Positions 36,838 through 45,817 of a stretch of 64,000 bases of DNA are shown piece by piece. Both the position numbers and the translations under genes were made by a program. A model generated the notes under the pieces. That model ran no database searches. It was not told the DNA's origin and was given only the letters and a program-made list of their open reading frames with translations. The stretch spans positions 372,001 to 436,000 of the forward strand of contig JBJXHN010000006.1 of assembly GCA_046233135.1 (NCBI GenBank), read 5' to 3'. The stretch comes from JBJXHN01 sp046233135 (lineage in GTDB: Bacteria > Pseudomonadota > Alphaproteobacteria > Rhodospirillales > Rhodospirillaceae). The stretch's first letter is position 1. Each line of letters starts with the position of its first letter.

Positions 36838-37064
36838 GGAAGTCTCCTCTGTCCCCAGGCTCTCCGGTCATCCGCAGCAGGGGAGGAGAGGCGGGGGTGC
36901 TTTTAAAATTGATCCATGTCAAAGATTTGGCGGCGAGCGGGGAAGGGGTCAATCACCGGGACAAACATCGCATCAATGTTGCTATCCGACTGTTGGAGTG
37001 GGACATTCTGCGTCGTCATCTGGCCTTTTCGGGTAATGGATGGACTGTTGGAAGGGATGGGGTG

Positions 37065-37976
37065 ATGGACCGGCTGAGCCTGATGGAGACCTTTGTGCGG
37101 GTGGCGGAGCTGGGCAGCTTCTCGCGGGCGGCGGATCGTCTGGGGCTGTCGCGCTCGGTGGTTAGCAAGTATCTGTCGGCGCTGGAGGATCATCTGGGGG
37201 CCCGTCTGGTCAACCGCACCACCCGCCGCCTCAGCCTGACCGAGGTGGGGGAGGCCTATCTTGACCGCTGCCAGCGCATCCTGGCGGACCTGGAGGAAGC
37301 GGAGCAGGCGGTGGGCAGCCTGCATGGCGAGCCGCGCGGGACCTTGCGGATCAATGCGCCGATGTCGTTCGGCTTCCTGCATCTGGCCCCGGCGTTGCCC
37401 CGCTTCCTGGAGGCCCATCCGGGGCTGAGCGTGGATGTGACGCTGAACGACCGCTTCGTCGACTTGCTGGAAGAAGGCTTCGACCTGGGGGTGCGGATCG
37501 GGTCTTTATCGGACAGCAGCTTGATCGCGCGGAAGATTGCGCCCCTGCACCTGGTGCTATGCGCCAGTCCGGAGTATCTGGCGCGGCGGGGCATGCCGGC
37601 GACTCTGGATGATCTGGCGGAGCATGACCACCTGTCGTATAGCCTCAGCAGGGGAGGGGACGTCTGGACACTGGAGGGAGCGAACGGCGAGACGGTGGCG
37701 GTACCGGTGCGGCCGCATGTGCGCATCAACAACGGCGATGCGCTGATGGCGGCGGCCCTGGGGGGTGCGGGGATCCTCTACAGCCCCACCTTCATCTGCC
37801 ACGAGGCTTTGCGGGCGGGGCGTCTGGTGCGGGTGCTGCCGGACTGGGGGCGGCAGGCAGGGGCGATCCACGTGGTTTATCCCCACAGCCGCCATCTGTC
37901 GGCCAAGGTGCGGGTGTTCGCCGACTTTCTGAAGGCCCATTGCGGCACGACACCGTACTGGGATGAAGGGTTGTGA
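37065..37976 (+). CDS. LysR family transcriptional regulator
   Basis: 303 residues from the ATG at 37065 (MDRLSLMETFVRV), preceded by GAAGGGATGGGG. N-terminal HTH at ~15-60 (GSFSRAADRLGLSRSVVSKY) and a LysR substrate-binding domain (RINAPMSFGFLHLAPALP, ending in ADFLKAHC). It resembles the large LysR subgroup that includes AaeR/DsdC-like and redox regulators. It is divergent from leucine dehydrogenase and is its likely regulator. The ~170 bases upstream that are open in frame lack a family match and are probably promoter DNA. Confidence 0.93.
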   Translation: MDRLSLMETFVRVAELGSFSRAADRLGLSRSVVSKYLSALEDHLGARLVNRTTRRLSLTEVGEAYLDRCQRILADLEEAEQAVGSLHGEPRGTLRINAPMSFGFLHLAPALPRFLEAHPGLSVDVTLNDRFVDLLEEGFDLGVRIGSLSDSSLIARKIAPLHLVLCASPEYLARRGMPATLDDLAEHDHLSYSLSRGGDVWTLEGANGETVAVPVRPHVRINNGDALMAAALGGAGILYSPTFICHEALRAGRLVRVLPDWGRQAGAIHVVYPHSRHLSAKVRVFADFLKAHCGTTPYWDEGL

Positions 37977-38072
37977 TATTCCGGCAGATGGAACGGCATG
38001 GGGTCTATGTCGATTGTCATATCTCAGGGGGCTGAGGTATACAGGCTGGGCAGTGTGGTGTGAGGGTGAGGC

Positions 38073-38624
38073 ATGGCCGGTTTGGACCTTTTCGGGTTGC
38101 GGGAGCGGTTTCGGCAGGATCGGTTGCTGATCTGTTTTGCCGGCCCATTTCACCACGGTTTGATCGAAGAGATCGGCGCGGCCTTACGCAAATACCTGGA
38201 AAGCGAGGACGCCCGCCCGGGCGCGGCGATGAGCGTTTTCGCCGTGTTCGTGGAGCAGGCGCAGAACGTCCGCAACTACATCCTGACCAAGACCGAGGCC
38301 GGCGCCACCCCGCCGCAGCTGGATTTCGCGATCGTCGTCATCGGCCGGTCCGAGGCGGGGGCGTACCAGGTGTGTTCGGGCAACCTGATCCTGGACGCGG
38401 ATTTGCCGGCGCTGACGGCCTATGTGGACCGGCTGAACGGCATGGACCGGGTGGGCTTGCGCGGCCTTTACAAGGAAATCATCCGCCAGCCCCTGGACCC
38501 CAACGCCCGCGGCGCCGGCCTGGGCCTGATCGACATGGCCCGCAAGGCCAGCGTACCGATGGAATATGAGATCGCCGCCGCCGGAGAGGGCGTGTCGTTC
38601 TTCAGCCTGACGGTGACGATTTAA
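38073..38624 (+). CDS. SiaB-like / DUF6272 GHKL-type protein
   Basis: 183 residues. LLICFAGPFHHGLIEEIGAA at the start, the central FAVFVEQAQNVRNYI and the late GAGLGLIDMARKA recall the SiaB family, small GHKL-fold kinases that phosphorylate an anti-sigma-antagonist partner in the Pseudomonas SiaABCD c-di-GMP pathway. GAGLGL is the G2-like ATP-lid motif, and the N of QNVRNY is the N-box candidate. No SiaA phosphatase, SiaC or SiaD cyclase gene is nearby, so a partner must be elsewhere. Assignment to the family is by recollection of its pattern. Confidence 0.7.
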   Translation: MAGLDLFGLRERFRQDRLLICFAGPFHHGLIEEIGAALRKYLESEDARPGAAMSVFAVFVEQAQNVRNYILTKTEAGATPPQLDFAIVVIGRSEAGAYQVCSGNLILDADLPALTAYVDRLNGMDRVGLRGLYKEIIRQPLDPNARGAGLGLIDMARKASVPMEYEIAAAGEGVSFFSLTVTI

Positions 38625-38651
38625 GGGGGAAGGTCAAACTCCGGCCTTCCA

Positions 38652-38709
38652 GGCCTTCCGATACGGAAGGCCACGCGCCGGACAGCGGAGGGCATCGCTT
38701 CCGCTGTCC
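38652..38709. terminator. Two tandem hairpins between convergent genes
   Basis: Hairpin 1: ggccttccg (38652-38660) with cggaaggcc (38664-38672). Hairpin 2: ggacagcgga (38680-38689) with tccgctgtcc (38700-38709). They lie between the convergent SiaB-like and bfd genes and probably terminate both; neither is followed by a clear T-tract. Confidence 0.55.
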
Positions 38710-38734
38710 GTGCCCGGTGATCCGTCCGAAAACC

Positions 38735-38911
38735 CTATTCGGCCTTCGCCAGCGTCTCCTGGATGATCTTTTCGATATCATCGATACAGACGCCGCATTC
38801 CATCGCCTCGAAATGCGCATAGACCGCGTCGGCGGTCTCCAGCCCCTTGGCGCGAATGGCCTCTTCGATCTTCTTGCGCGTCAGTCCATAGCAATCACAA
38901 ACCTGGGACAT
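38735..38911 (-). CDS. bfd: Bacterioferritin-associated ferredoxin-like [2Fe-2S] protein
   Basis: 58 residues, MSQVCDCYGL to QETLAKAE. Four cysteines (Cys5, Cys7, Cys39 and Cys42, as CDC and CGVC) have the spacing of Bfd, which binds a [2Fe-2S] cluster and reduces bacterioferritin to release stored iron. Length and the IRAKGLETADAVYAHF helix match the family. A Fur-type palindrome lies 90 bp upstream of the start, consistent with induction under iron limitation. No bacterioferritin gene is adjacent. Confidence 0.9.
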   Translation of the reverse strand: MSQVCDCYGLTRKKIEEAIRAKGLETADAVYAHFEAMECGVCIDDIEKIIQETLAKAE

Positions 38912-39000
38912 CGTAACGACCTTCCTTCCGAAATAGGACGAACAGCGGCTGCCTTGCCCGGCAGACCACCCGGTGCGGTCGGGGGAGTGAAAAAAAGATA

Positions 39001-39017
39001 TTGCAAATCACTCGCAA
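39001..39017. promoter_or_regulatory. Fur-type box in the divergent bfd promoter region
   Basis: TTGCAAATCACTCGCAA is an imperfect 17-bp palindrome (7 of 8 arm positions are complementary) very close to the alphaproteobacterial Fur/Irr-type consensus of TTGCAAAT repeats. It lies between bfd (minus strand) and the unknown gene at 39156 (plus strand), in an A+T-rich patch, so it could control either or both. Confidence 0.65.
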
Positions 39018-39155
39018 TCTCAACCATAAAAGGGGCAGGGAGCGTGTGGGTATTCCCGAAGGGGGATCAGGCGCTCGGATACCGAAACGGATCATGTCAA
39101 GATCATGCGGCCACGCGCAGGGGAAGCGGAGCCGCCCAGCCGAAGGAGCCTTCCG

Positions 39156-39674
39156 ATGACCGACCGACGCGACACCGCTGCCGCAACCAGCCCGTCCGGA
39201 AGCGGGGTTCCGGCGCGCCGCTGGACCATGGCCGACCTGGGGCCGGCCGAACGGCTGGTGGTCGCCCTGTCCCGCATGGCCGTGGCCGGCCAGACCCGGG
39301 ATCAACTGGAGAAGGTCGCCTCTGCCGTGACGACCCCGAAGGGTGGCCCGGGTGTGGTCAGCCGCCTTTATGCCATGCTCGAAGCCATGGATGACGAATC
39401 CGGCCCGGAAATCGGCCTGCGCCGGGTGCCCTGTCGCCACGTCGGTGACGACGAGATGACCATTCTGCGCCTCGTCGCCGCTGTTCAGCGCGAGGATCGG
39501 GACTCCGGCGAGCTGCTCGCCGGCTGTCTGGTCAGCCCGATGCGGGTCGATGATCTGCTGAACGCCGCCTTCCCGCTGGCCGACCATCTGGCCTGGCTGG
39601 GCCAGACCTTCCGCGTCACCGGAGCGGTCGAAGCGGTCGCCATCCCCGGCATGGATGTGCCTGCCGCCGAATAG
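39156..39674 (+). CDS. Conserved-looking hypothetical protein downstream of a Fur-type box
   Basis: 172 residues from the ATG at 39156 (MTDRRDTAAATS), with AAGGAG 8 bases upstream. I do not recognise a family. It is probably cytosolic and helical (PAERLVVALSRMAVAGQTRDQLEKVAS), with two isolated cysteines (one in RRVPCRHVGDDEM, one in LLAGCLVSPM) that could bind metal. It is divergent from bfd and shares the intergenic Fur-type site, so an iron-related role is a testable inference. A hairpin follows the gene. Confidence 0.75.
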   Translation: MTDRRDTAAATSPSGSGVPARRWTMADLGPAERLVVALSRMAVAGQTRDQLEKVASAVTTPKGGPGVVSRLYAMLEAMDDESGPEIGLRRVPCRHVGDDEMTILRLVAAVQREDRDSGELLAGCLVSPMRVDDLLNAAFPLADHLAWLGQTFRVTGAVEAVAIPGMDVPAAE

Positions 39675-39700
39675 GATCCGGGACGGGAACGGAAGGCGAC

Positions 39701-39732
39701 GAAGGCCGCGTTCAGGGAGGAGCGCGGCCTTC
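39701..39732. terminator. Hairpin after the hypothetical gene
   Basis: gaaggccgcg (39701-39710) pairs with cgcggccttc (39723-39732), a 10-bp GC-rich stem with a 12-base loop, between the convergent genes ending at 39674 and 39788. No strong T-tract. Confidence 0.55.
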
Positions 39733-39787
39733 GGTGGTTGCGTCATGCCCAGAAGGCCCGTGCATCGCGTGAATTACGGGGCGTTTT

Positions 39788-40438
39788 CTAAAAAGAGGAT
39801 CCGGGTTCGGCGAGGAAGGCGATTTCCTCGGCGGTGCTTTCCCGCCCCATGGCCGCATTGCGGTGGGGGAAGCGGCCGAAACGGGCGATGATCACATGAT
39901 GGCGCCAGGCGTAGTCCAGCCAGCCGTCGTTGCCCAGACGCTCGAACAGGGCGACGGAGCGGTCCTGGTCGACGCTGTCTTCCGAATGCTCGAACGGCAG
40001 GTAGCAGAACAGCCGCTGTACATCCGTCAGCGCCTCGTCGAAGCCTTCGCGCAGGATGTGGGTGGCGACGGCCCGGGCCTTGGCATCGGCCTCGAAGGCT
40101 TTGGCCCGCCCGCGATAGATGTTGCGCGGCACCTGATCGAGCAGCAGCATCAGGGCCAGCGCGCCCATCGGCGTGGCCATCAGGTCGTCCAGCCGGCCGG
40201 CCTTGGCGTTGCCGTGGTCGCCGGTGAACAGGGTTATCATCGCTGCATCCAGGGAATCGCTGCGCTCGAACCACCAGGGCTTCCAGACCCGATAGGCCGG
40301 ATCGTCGGGCGCGCCGAACCAGAAAGGCAGAATGCGTTCCGTCACCGGCAGGTTGGCGTCGGCGGCCAGGGCGGCTGCCAGATCGGGACCGGAGGGCGGA
40401 GAGGGCCTGGTCGTATCGCTCATCATCGTGTCGCTCAT
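39788..40438 (-). CDS. DUF924 family protein
   Basis: 216 residues from the ATG at 40438, which overlaps the upstream acyltransferase stop as ATGA; a second Met 12-15 bases in is possible. ERILPFWFG, LALMLLLDQVPRNIYRG, FCYLPFEHSED and GRFPHRNAAMGR are the conserved DUF924 blocks. The family adopts a TPR-like all-helical fold with no established reaction. It is co-transcribed with a GNAT-like protein, an arrangement that gives no functional clue I can defend. Confidence 0.92.
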   Translation of the reverse strand: MSDTMMSDTTRPSPPSGPDLAAALAADANLPVTERILPFWFGAPDDPAYRVWKPWWFERSDSLDAAMITLFTGDHGNAKAGRLDDLMATPMGALALMLLLDQVPRNIYRGRAKAFEADAKARAVATHILREGFDEALTDVQRLFCYLPFEHSEDSVDQDRSVALFERLGNDGWLDYAWRHHVIIARFGRFPHRNAAMGRESTAEEIAFLAEPGSSF

Positions 40439-41703
40439 GGGTCGCAGTCCCGGGATGTGTCGGCAGGGGAAGTGTCGGCTGGCGGCGTGTCGGGCGAAGA
40501 GGCGTCCGCCGGTGCCGGAGCATCCGATCCGCCATCCCGCCGGAAGGGCGCCATCTCGCCCAGTTGTTCCATATCCTCGGCGACCATGTCGCGCTCCCGC
40601 TCCAGAAAATCGGCCACGGCCCGGCGGAAGCCGCCGTCGGCGATCCAGTGGGCCGAATAGGTCTCGCGGGGCAGATACCCCCGGGTCACCTTGTGCTCCC
40701 CTTGCGCGCCGGCTTCCACCCAGCGCAGGCCGTGCTCCAGGGCGTAATCCATGGCGCGGTAGTAGCAGGCTTCGAAATGCAGGAACTTGACGTGGTCCAG
40801 CGCCCCCCAGTTCCGGCCGTACAGGGCGTCGGCACCCCGCAGGTTCAGGGCGCCGCAGACAAGGTCGCCGCTGTCTTCGTCCTCGCCAATGATCAGCACC
40901 ACCTGATCGGCCATGGTCGTGCCCAGGCGATAGAAGAACTCGCGGGTCAGATAGGGATGGCCCCACTTGCGGTCGATGGTGGACAGATAGAAGGCATAGA
41001 AGGCGTCCCAGTGGCGCTTGGTGATGGCCTCGCCGCTGACCGCATACAGGCGGACACCGGCACTGTTGGCCTTCTCCCGCTCCTTGCGGATGGTCTTGCG
41101 CTTGCGCGAGGACAGGGCGCCGAGGAAATCATCGAAGCTGTTCCAGCCGGTGTTTTCCCAATGGTACTGCTGACCGACCCGGCCGAGCAGGCCACAGTCC
41201 GTCATCAGCTGCCATTCGGCGCGGGTGGGGAACGTGATATGCAGGCTGGAGACTTCCAGCCGCCGCCCCATTTCGACCATGCCGGCCAGCAGGGTGCGGC
41301 GCAGGTCGTCCGGGTCCGGGTGGGTGATGTCGCGGCGCACCATCAGGCGCGGCCCGGTGACCGGGGTGAAGGGGACGGCGCATTGGAGCTTGGGGTAATA
41401 CTCCCCGCCCGCTTGCTCGAAGGCCCGCGCCCAGCTCCAGTCGAAGACATATTCGCCGTAGGAGTGGGTCTTCAGGTACAGCGGCGCGCAGGCCAGGACC
41501 TTCTCGTCCGGACCGGCCAGGGTGACATGGCGCGGATCCCAGCCGCTGCGTGCCGTCACCGATCCGGATTCCTCCAGCGCCAGCAGGAAGGCATGGCGGG
41601 TGAAGGGGTGGTCGGTGCCGGCGCAGGCGTCCCACGCCTCGGCCGGGATGTCGGCGATACGGTCGTGGAAGGTCAGGGTCAGGTTTTCGGAGCCGTCTGG
41701 CAT
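40435..41703 (-). CDS. GNAT-fold acyltransferase of the COG3146 / DUF482 family
   Basis: 422 residues. HPFTRHAFLLALEESGSV, GWDPRHVTLAG, SSRKRKTIRKEREKA, and GAQGEHKVTRGYLPRETYSAHWI are the blocks of this family (two GNAT-like halves, related to FemAB-type transferases). The role is unknown, though it is often annotated as an N-acetyltransferase. The C-terminal ~40 residues are a Pro/Ala/Asp-rich tail with repeated ADTS/PADTSP units. It is coupled to the DUF924 gene downstream. Confidence 0.85.
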   Translation of the reverse strand: MPDGSENLTLTFHDRIADIPAEAWDACAGTDHPFTRHAFLLALEESGSVTARSGWDPRHVTLAGPDEKVLACAPLYLKTHSYGEYVFDWSWARAFEQAGGEYYPKLQCAVPFTPVTGPRLMVRRDITHPDPDDLRRTLLAGMVEMGRRLEVSSLHITFPTRAEWQLMTDCGLLGRVGQQYHWENTGWNSFDDFLGALSSRKRKTIRKEREKANSAGVRLYAVSGEAITKRHWDAFYAFYLSTIDRKWGHPYLTREFFYRLGTTMADQVVLIIGEDEDSGDLVCGALNLRGADALYGRNWGALDHVKFLHFEACYYRAMDYALEHGLRWVEAGAQGEHKVTRGYLPRETYSAHWIADGGFRRAVADFLERERDMVAEDMEQLGEMAPFRRDGGSDAPAPADASSPDTPPADTSPADTSRDCDP

Positions 41704-41795
41704 GGGCCTAACATTGTGCGATGCGGGGCGAAGTCAATAAGGGTCGACGTCCGCCCCCGCAGGGAACCGCGTTTCCTTTGATACCGCACCCACCG

Positions 41796-42263
41796 TCAGT
41801 CGATGGCGAAGGTGCCTTCCACTTCCACGGCGACTCCCAGCGGCAGAGACGCGCAGCCCACGGCGGCCCGGGCGTGGCGGCCGGCATCGCCGAAGACGGC
41901 GACCATCAGGTCCGACGCCCCGTTGATCACCTGGGGGTGACCCATGAAATCGGGCGTGCAATTGACGAAGCCGCCCAGGCGGGCGACGCGGCGCACCCGG
42001 TCCAGGTCGCCGCCGCAGGCCGCCCGCAGCTGGGAAAGAAGGTTGATGGCGCAGAGCTGGGCTGCGGCCTGGCCTTCCTCCACCGTGATATCCCGGCCCA
42101 GCTTGCCCACGTGGCGGGGTTCGCCTTCGAACAGGGGGATCTGGCCGGAGACGAAAACCAGCGGCCCTTCCTGCACCCACGGCACGTAGTTTGCCACCGG
42201 GCTTGCCGCCTCGGGCAAGCTGATGCCCAGTTCAGCCAGGCGCATGTCGATCGTACCACTCAT
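41796..42263 (-). CDS. RidA family (YjgF/YER057c) protein
   Basis: 155 residues, of the longer RidA subgroup. ANYVPWVQEGPLVFVSGQIP, GGFVNCTPDFMGHPQVINGASDLM and the late ARAAVGCASLPLGVAVEVEGTF give the trimeric enamine/imine deaminase fold. The usual active-site Arg of RidA (in an xxxRx strand late in the protein) is matched here by the HARAAVGCA region. It protects PLP enzymes from reactive 2-aminoacrylate in characterised members. It is divergent from serA, so a link to serine metabolism is plausible. Confidence 0.9.
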   Translation of the reverse strand: MSGTIDMRLAELGISLPEAASPVANYVPWVQEGPLVFVSGQIPLFEGEPRHVGKLGRDITVEEGQAAAQLCAINLLSQLRAACGGDLDRVRRVARLGGFVNCTPDFMGHPQVINGASDLMVAVFGDAGRHARAAVGCASLPLGVAVEVEGTFAID

Positions 42264-42385
42264 TACCCTCTCCCTCGTTGCCGGGATCCATGTTAACCAT
42301 GCGACCCGCTCGCTCCGGGCCGCAAGGTCTTTGATCGGACCGCGCCCGGGGGATCGCCAGCCACGGATATGGGAAGGGACCGCCT

Positions 42386-43621
<1,236 letters not shown>

Positions 43622-43781
43622 TCCGGGGGGATGGGCTGGCGGGCGTTTTGTGGCGACCGACGGTTGGGGGGCGTCCATTTCCGTCCCCCGCCACCCGGAT
43701 CCCGCAGGTCCGCCACGCACCGGGAGGTGAGGTGGCGGTGGATCGCGGGATCCCGAAAGAGAAAAAAATCTCCTGCAACAA

Positions 43782-43815
43782 CGAAAGCCCCGGCACATCC
43801 GTGCCGGGGCTTTCG
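43782..43815 (-). terminator. Strong 15-bp stem-loop downstream of the 49-residue gene
   Basis: A perfect 15-bp stem, cgaaagccccggcac (43782-43796) with its complement at 43801-43815, and a 4-base loop. It begins 9 bases after the stop of the small minus-strand gene; in that direction a T7 run follows 13 bases beyond the stem. It may also end serA transcripts. Confidence 0.65.
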
Positions 43816-43823
43816 TCTGTCGG

Positions 43824-43973
43824 TCAGCCGGCCACAAGCATACGCGGCTTGCGGGACAGCATGCGATCAAAGGCCTGCTGTTCGCTGGCCGTGTGTTCGT
43901 ACCAGTGGGAGCGACCCGTGGGTTGGTTGAACAGGCCGAGAGACCAGGCAACCATGAAGAAGCGGTTCATCAT
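43824..43973 (-). CDS. Small protein, 49 residues, unknown function
   Basis: MMNRFFMVAWSLGLFNQPTG to RKPRMLVAG. I do not recognise it. Support for a real gene: an exemplary ribosome binding site (AGGGAGG, 5-6 bases before the start), an A+T-rich upstream region with a perfect palindrome, and a strong hairpin right after the stop. The N-terminus is hydrophobic and aromatic (FFMVAWSLGLF), possibly a short membrane-binding helix; the rest is polar and basic at the C-terminus. Single-gene unit between serA and a DUF1835 gene. Confidence 0.75.
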   Translation of the reverse strand: MMNRFFMVAWSLGLFNQPTGRSHWYEHTASEQQAFDRMLSRKPRMLVAG

Positions 43974-44341
43974 TTTAACCTCCCTATCCAAAGCGGGGCG
44001 GCATCGCGCCGTTCCATGAAAATAATGTAGCGCACATTGTGCGCGGCTGCAAGAGCTCTCGATCTGTAAAAATTTGTAAAAATCAATGCACTGGGTGCTT
44101 TGTGTCATATATCTGTCATATAACTTTCGCAAAAAAACGAGAGAAATCATGGGGCTAGACGTCCGCACGGAGTGCGCATGGGGATCCTGGGCGATGTGGA
44201 CTATTGTCTGTGCGTCAGGTGCCGGTCAGCTATGCGCCGGTAGCATGGTGTGTGAGCGTAAAAAGGGGGTGGTGGACTCGGGGCTCTTTGTGATTCGCCT
44301 TGCGAATCCCCGCCTCTTTTATCGGTATCGATCAAGGAACC
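43974..44341. promoter_or_regulatory. A+T-rich regulatory region with a perfect 15-bp palindrome
   Basis: This stretch is the promoter region of the 49-residue gene and the 3' flank of the DUF1835 gene. At 44030-44044 the sequence GCGCACATTGTGCGC is perfectly palindromic, 57 bp upstream of the small gene's start, and looks like a repressor or activator site. A+T-rich runs at ~44065-44145 probably include the promoter. A short hairpin (gattcgc/gcgaatc, 44292-44308) may end the DUF1835 transcript. No other gene is supported. Confidence 0.55.
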
Positions 44342-45631
44342 TTAGATCGGCCACCGCCACGTGGACGCATCAGCGGCGATGCGCACGCCGCCCACCCACC
44401 GTTCGGGCGGGAAATGGGTCTGCCAGTCAGCCTCGCCCCGCAGCAGTGCCCGGCCGAGATCGGTCAGGGACACGGTCCAGTGCGGCCAGGGCAGGGGTGT
44501 TCCGTCATCGGCGGTCTTGTTGAACACGCAGGGCGGAGTGGGGGCCTCGGCCAGGGCGCGGGCGATGGACAGGAACATGATATCCCCTAGCCAGGGCAGG
44601 GGGTCGCGTTCGCGCATCAGCCGGCCGAAGATGCGGCCCAGGGGGATGTCGTCTTCGCTGGCGATATCCAGGGTCAGCCGTTCGGTCAGCGACAGGCCGT
44701 CTCCGGCCCAAGGCAGCTCTTGCAGGTGCCGCTGCAGGGCGGCGGGCAGGTCGGGCAGCCCGGGCAGGGTGGTGCCGGCCAGGGCGGCTAGCGGGCGGGG
44801 ATCGGGGCGCCGCAGGGCCATCCACACCCGCCGGCCAGCGTCCAGGGCGTCGTCGGTGACCGGGCGCCGCCGGGACCACAGCAGACGAAAGGCTTCCGGC
44901 GGCAACTGCCCCAGGCCGATGAACCGCGCCGATCCGGGGAAGTGGTTCAGGGATACCATTTCCAGCACCCGGGGTGGTCCGGTTTCGGCGAACTGGGCGA
45001 GGCAGCGGGCGAGAATCAGCTGATCGTAGCTGTCATGTTCGAACCACAGCACCACCCGCTCGTACCGTTCTGCCGCGCGGGCCAGGCCGCCGGCTTCTCC
45101 GGTCAGACGGCGCAGCAGCGTTTCTGCGTCCCCGTCCCCGTCATCCAGCGCGTACGTTTCGGCCAGGAAGCGGGCACGCACAGCCAGAAGGTCCGATCCC
45201 TCCGGCACCGGGCCATGGCAATAGGGGTCGGAAAACTCCAGGAAGTCGCCGGTCAGTCCGGCCAGGGGCAGCGCCTCGCGAATGTCGGAGCCGCAGCGGA
45301 TGTGCAGCGTCGGTTGGTCTCCATCCAGGGCCGGTAAGGCGTGTTGTGCCTCCAGAGCTGCCCGGGCCGCCTCCATGGCCGCCACATGGACCCGCAGGCG
45401 GGGCCAGCTAGGGCAGCCCAGCTCTCTGGCAATGACGAACTGGGCGTCGGCCAGGACGGCGTCAGCGGGCGACCGGGGGTGATCTTGGCGATGATGGGCG
45501 GCGAAGCGGGCCAAGGCGTCAGTGTCACCGGCCTTGACGCTTTTCAGCAGTGCCTTGGCGCGCTTTTTCTGCCGAGAGAGATCGATCCGGAACGGCACCG
45601 GCGCCGTCCCGTCGGGGGCTTGCTGGGACAT
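44342..45631 (-). CDS. DUF1835 domain-containing protein
   Basis: 429 residues from the ATG at 45631 (MSQQAPDGTA), with GGAGG upstream. The N-terminal ~90 residues (KKRAKALLKSVKAGDTDALA) resemble the short helical region often fused to this domain. The DUF1835 region follows: LHIRCGSDIREALPLAGLTG, FSDPYCHGPVP, VVLWFEHDSYDQLILARCL. The last ~180 residues include a DUF3658-like C-terminal part (WPHWTVSLTDLGRALL). The biochemical role is unknown. It lies 186 bp downstream of the CD-NTase-like gene on the same strand and may be co-transcribed. Confidence 0.85.
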   Translation of the reverse strand: MSQQAPDGTAPVPFRIDLSRQKKRAKALLKSVKAGDTDALARFAAHHRQDHPRSPADAVLADAQFVIARELGCPSWPRLRVHVAAMEAARAALEAQHALPALDGDQPTLHIRCGSDIREALPLAGLTGDFLEFSDPYCHGPVPEGSDLLAVRARFLAETYALDDGDGDAETLLRRLTGEAGGLARAAERYERVVLWFEHDSYDQLILARCLAQFAETGPPRVLEMVSLNHFPGSARFIGLGQLPPEAFRLLWSRRRPVTDDALDAGRRVWMALRRPDPRPLAALAGTTLPGLPDLPAALQRHLQELPWAGDGLSLTERLTLDIASEDDIPLGRIFGRLMRERDPLPWLGDIMFLSIARALAEAPTPPCVFNKTADDGTPLPWPHWTVSLTDLGRALLRGEADWQTHFPPERWVGGVRIAADASTWRWPI

Positions 45632-45817
45632 CCCTTTTCCTCCGTGTCCGTGCCCGCCGTCAGACAGAAAAGGGAGTGATGGAAATCCGGAATGATTGGC
45701 TGGTTGCGGGCGAAGCCCTTTCCGCAGGCGGGGCGGGGTCAACCGAACCCGACCCGCAGACGATGGAGGGCGGGAGAGGGACTGTCAAGTGGCGCGTGAA
45801 GGCGGAAGCGGCAGCGG

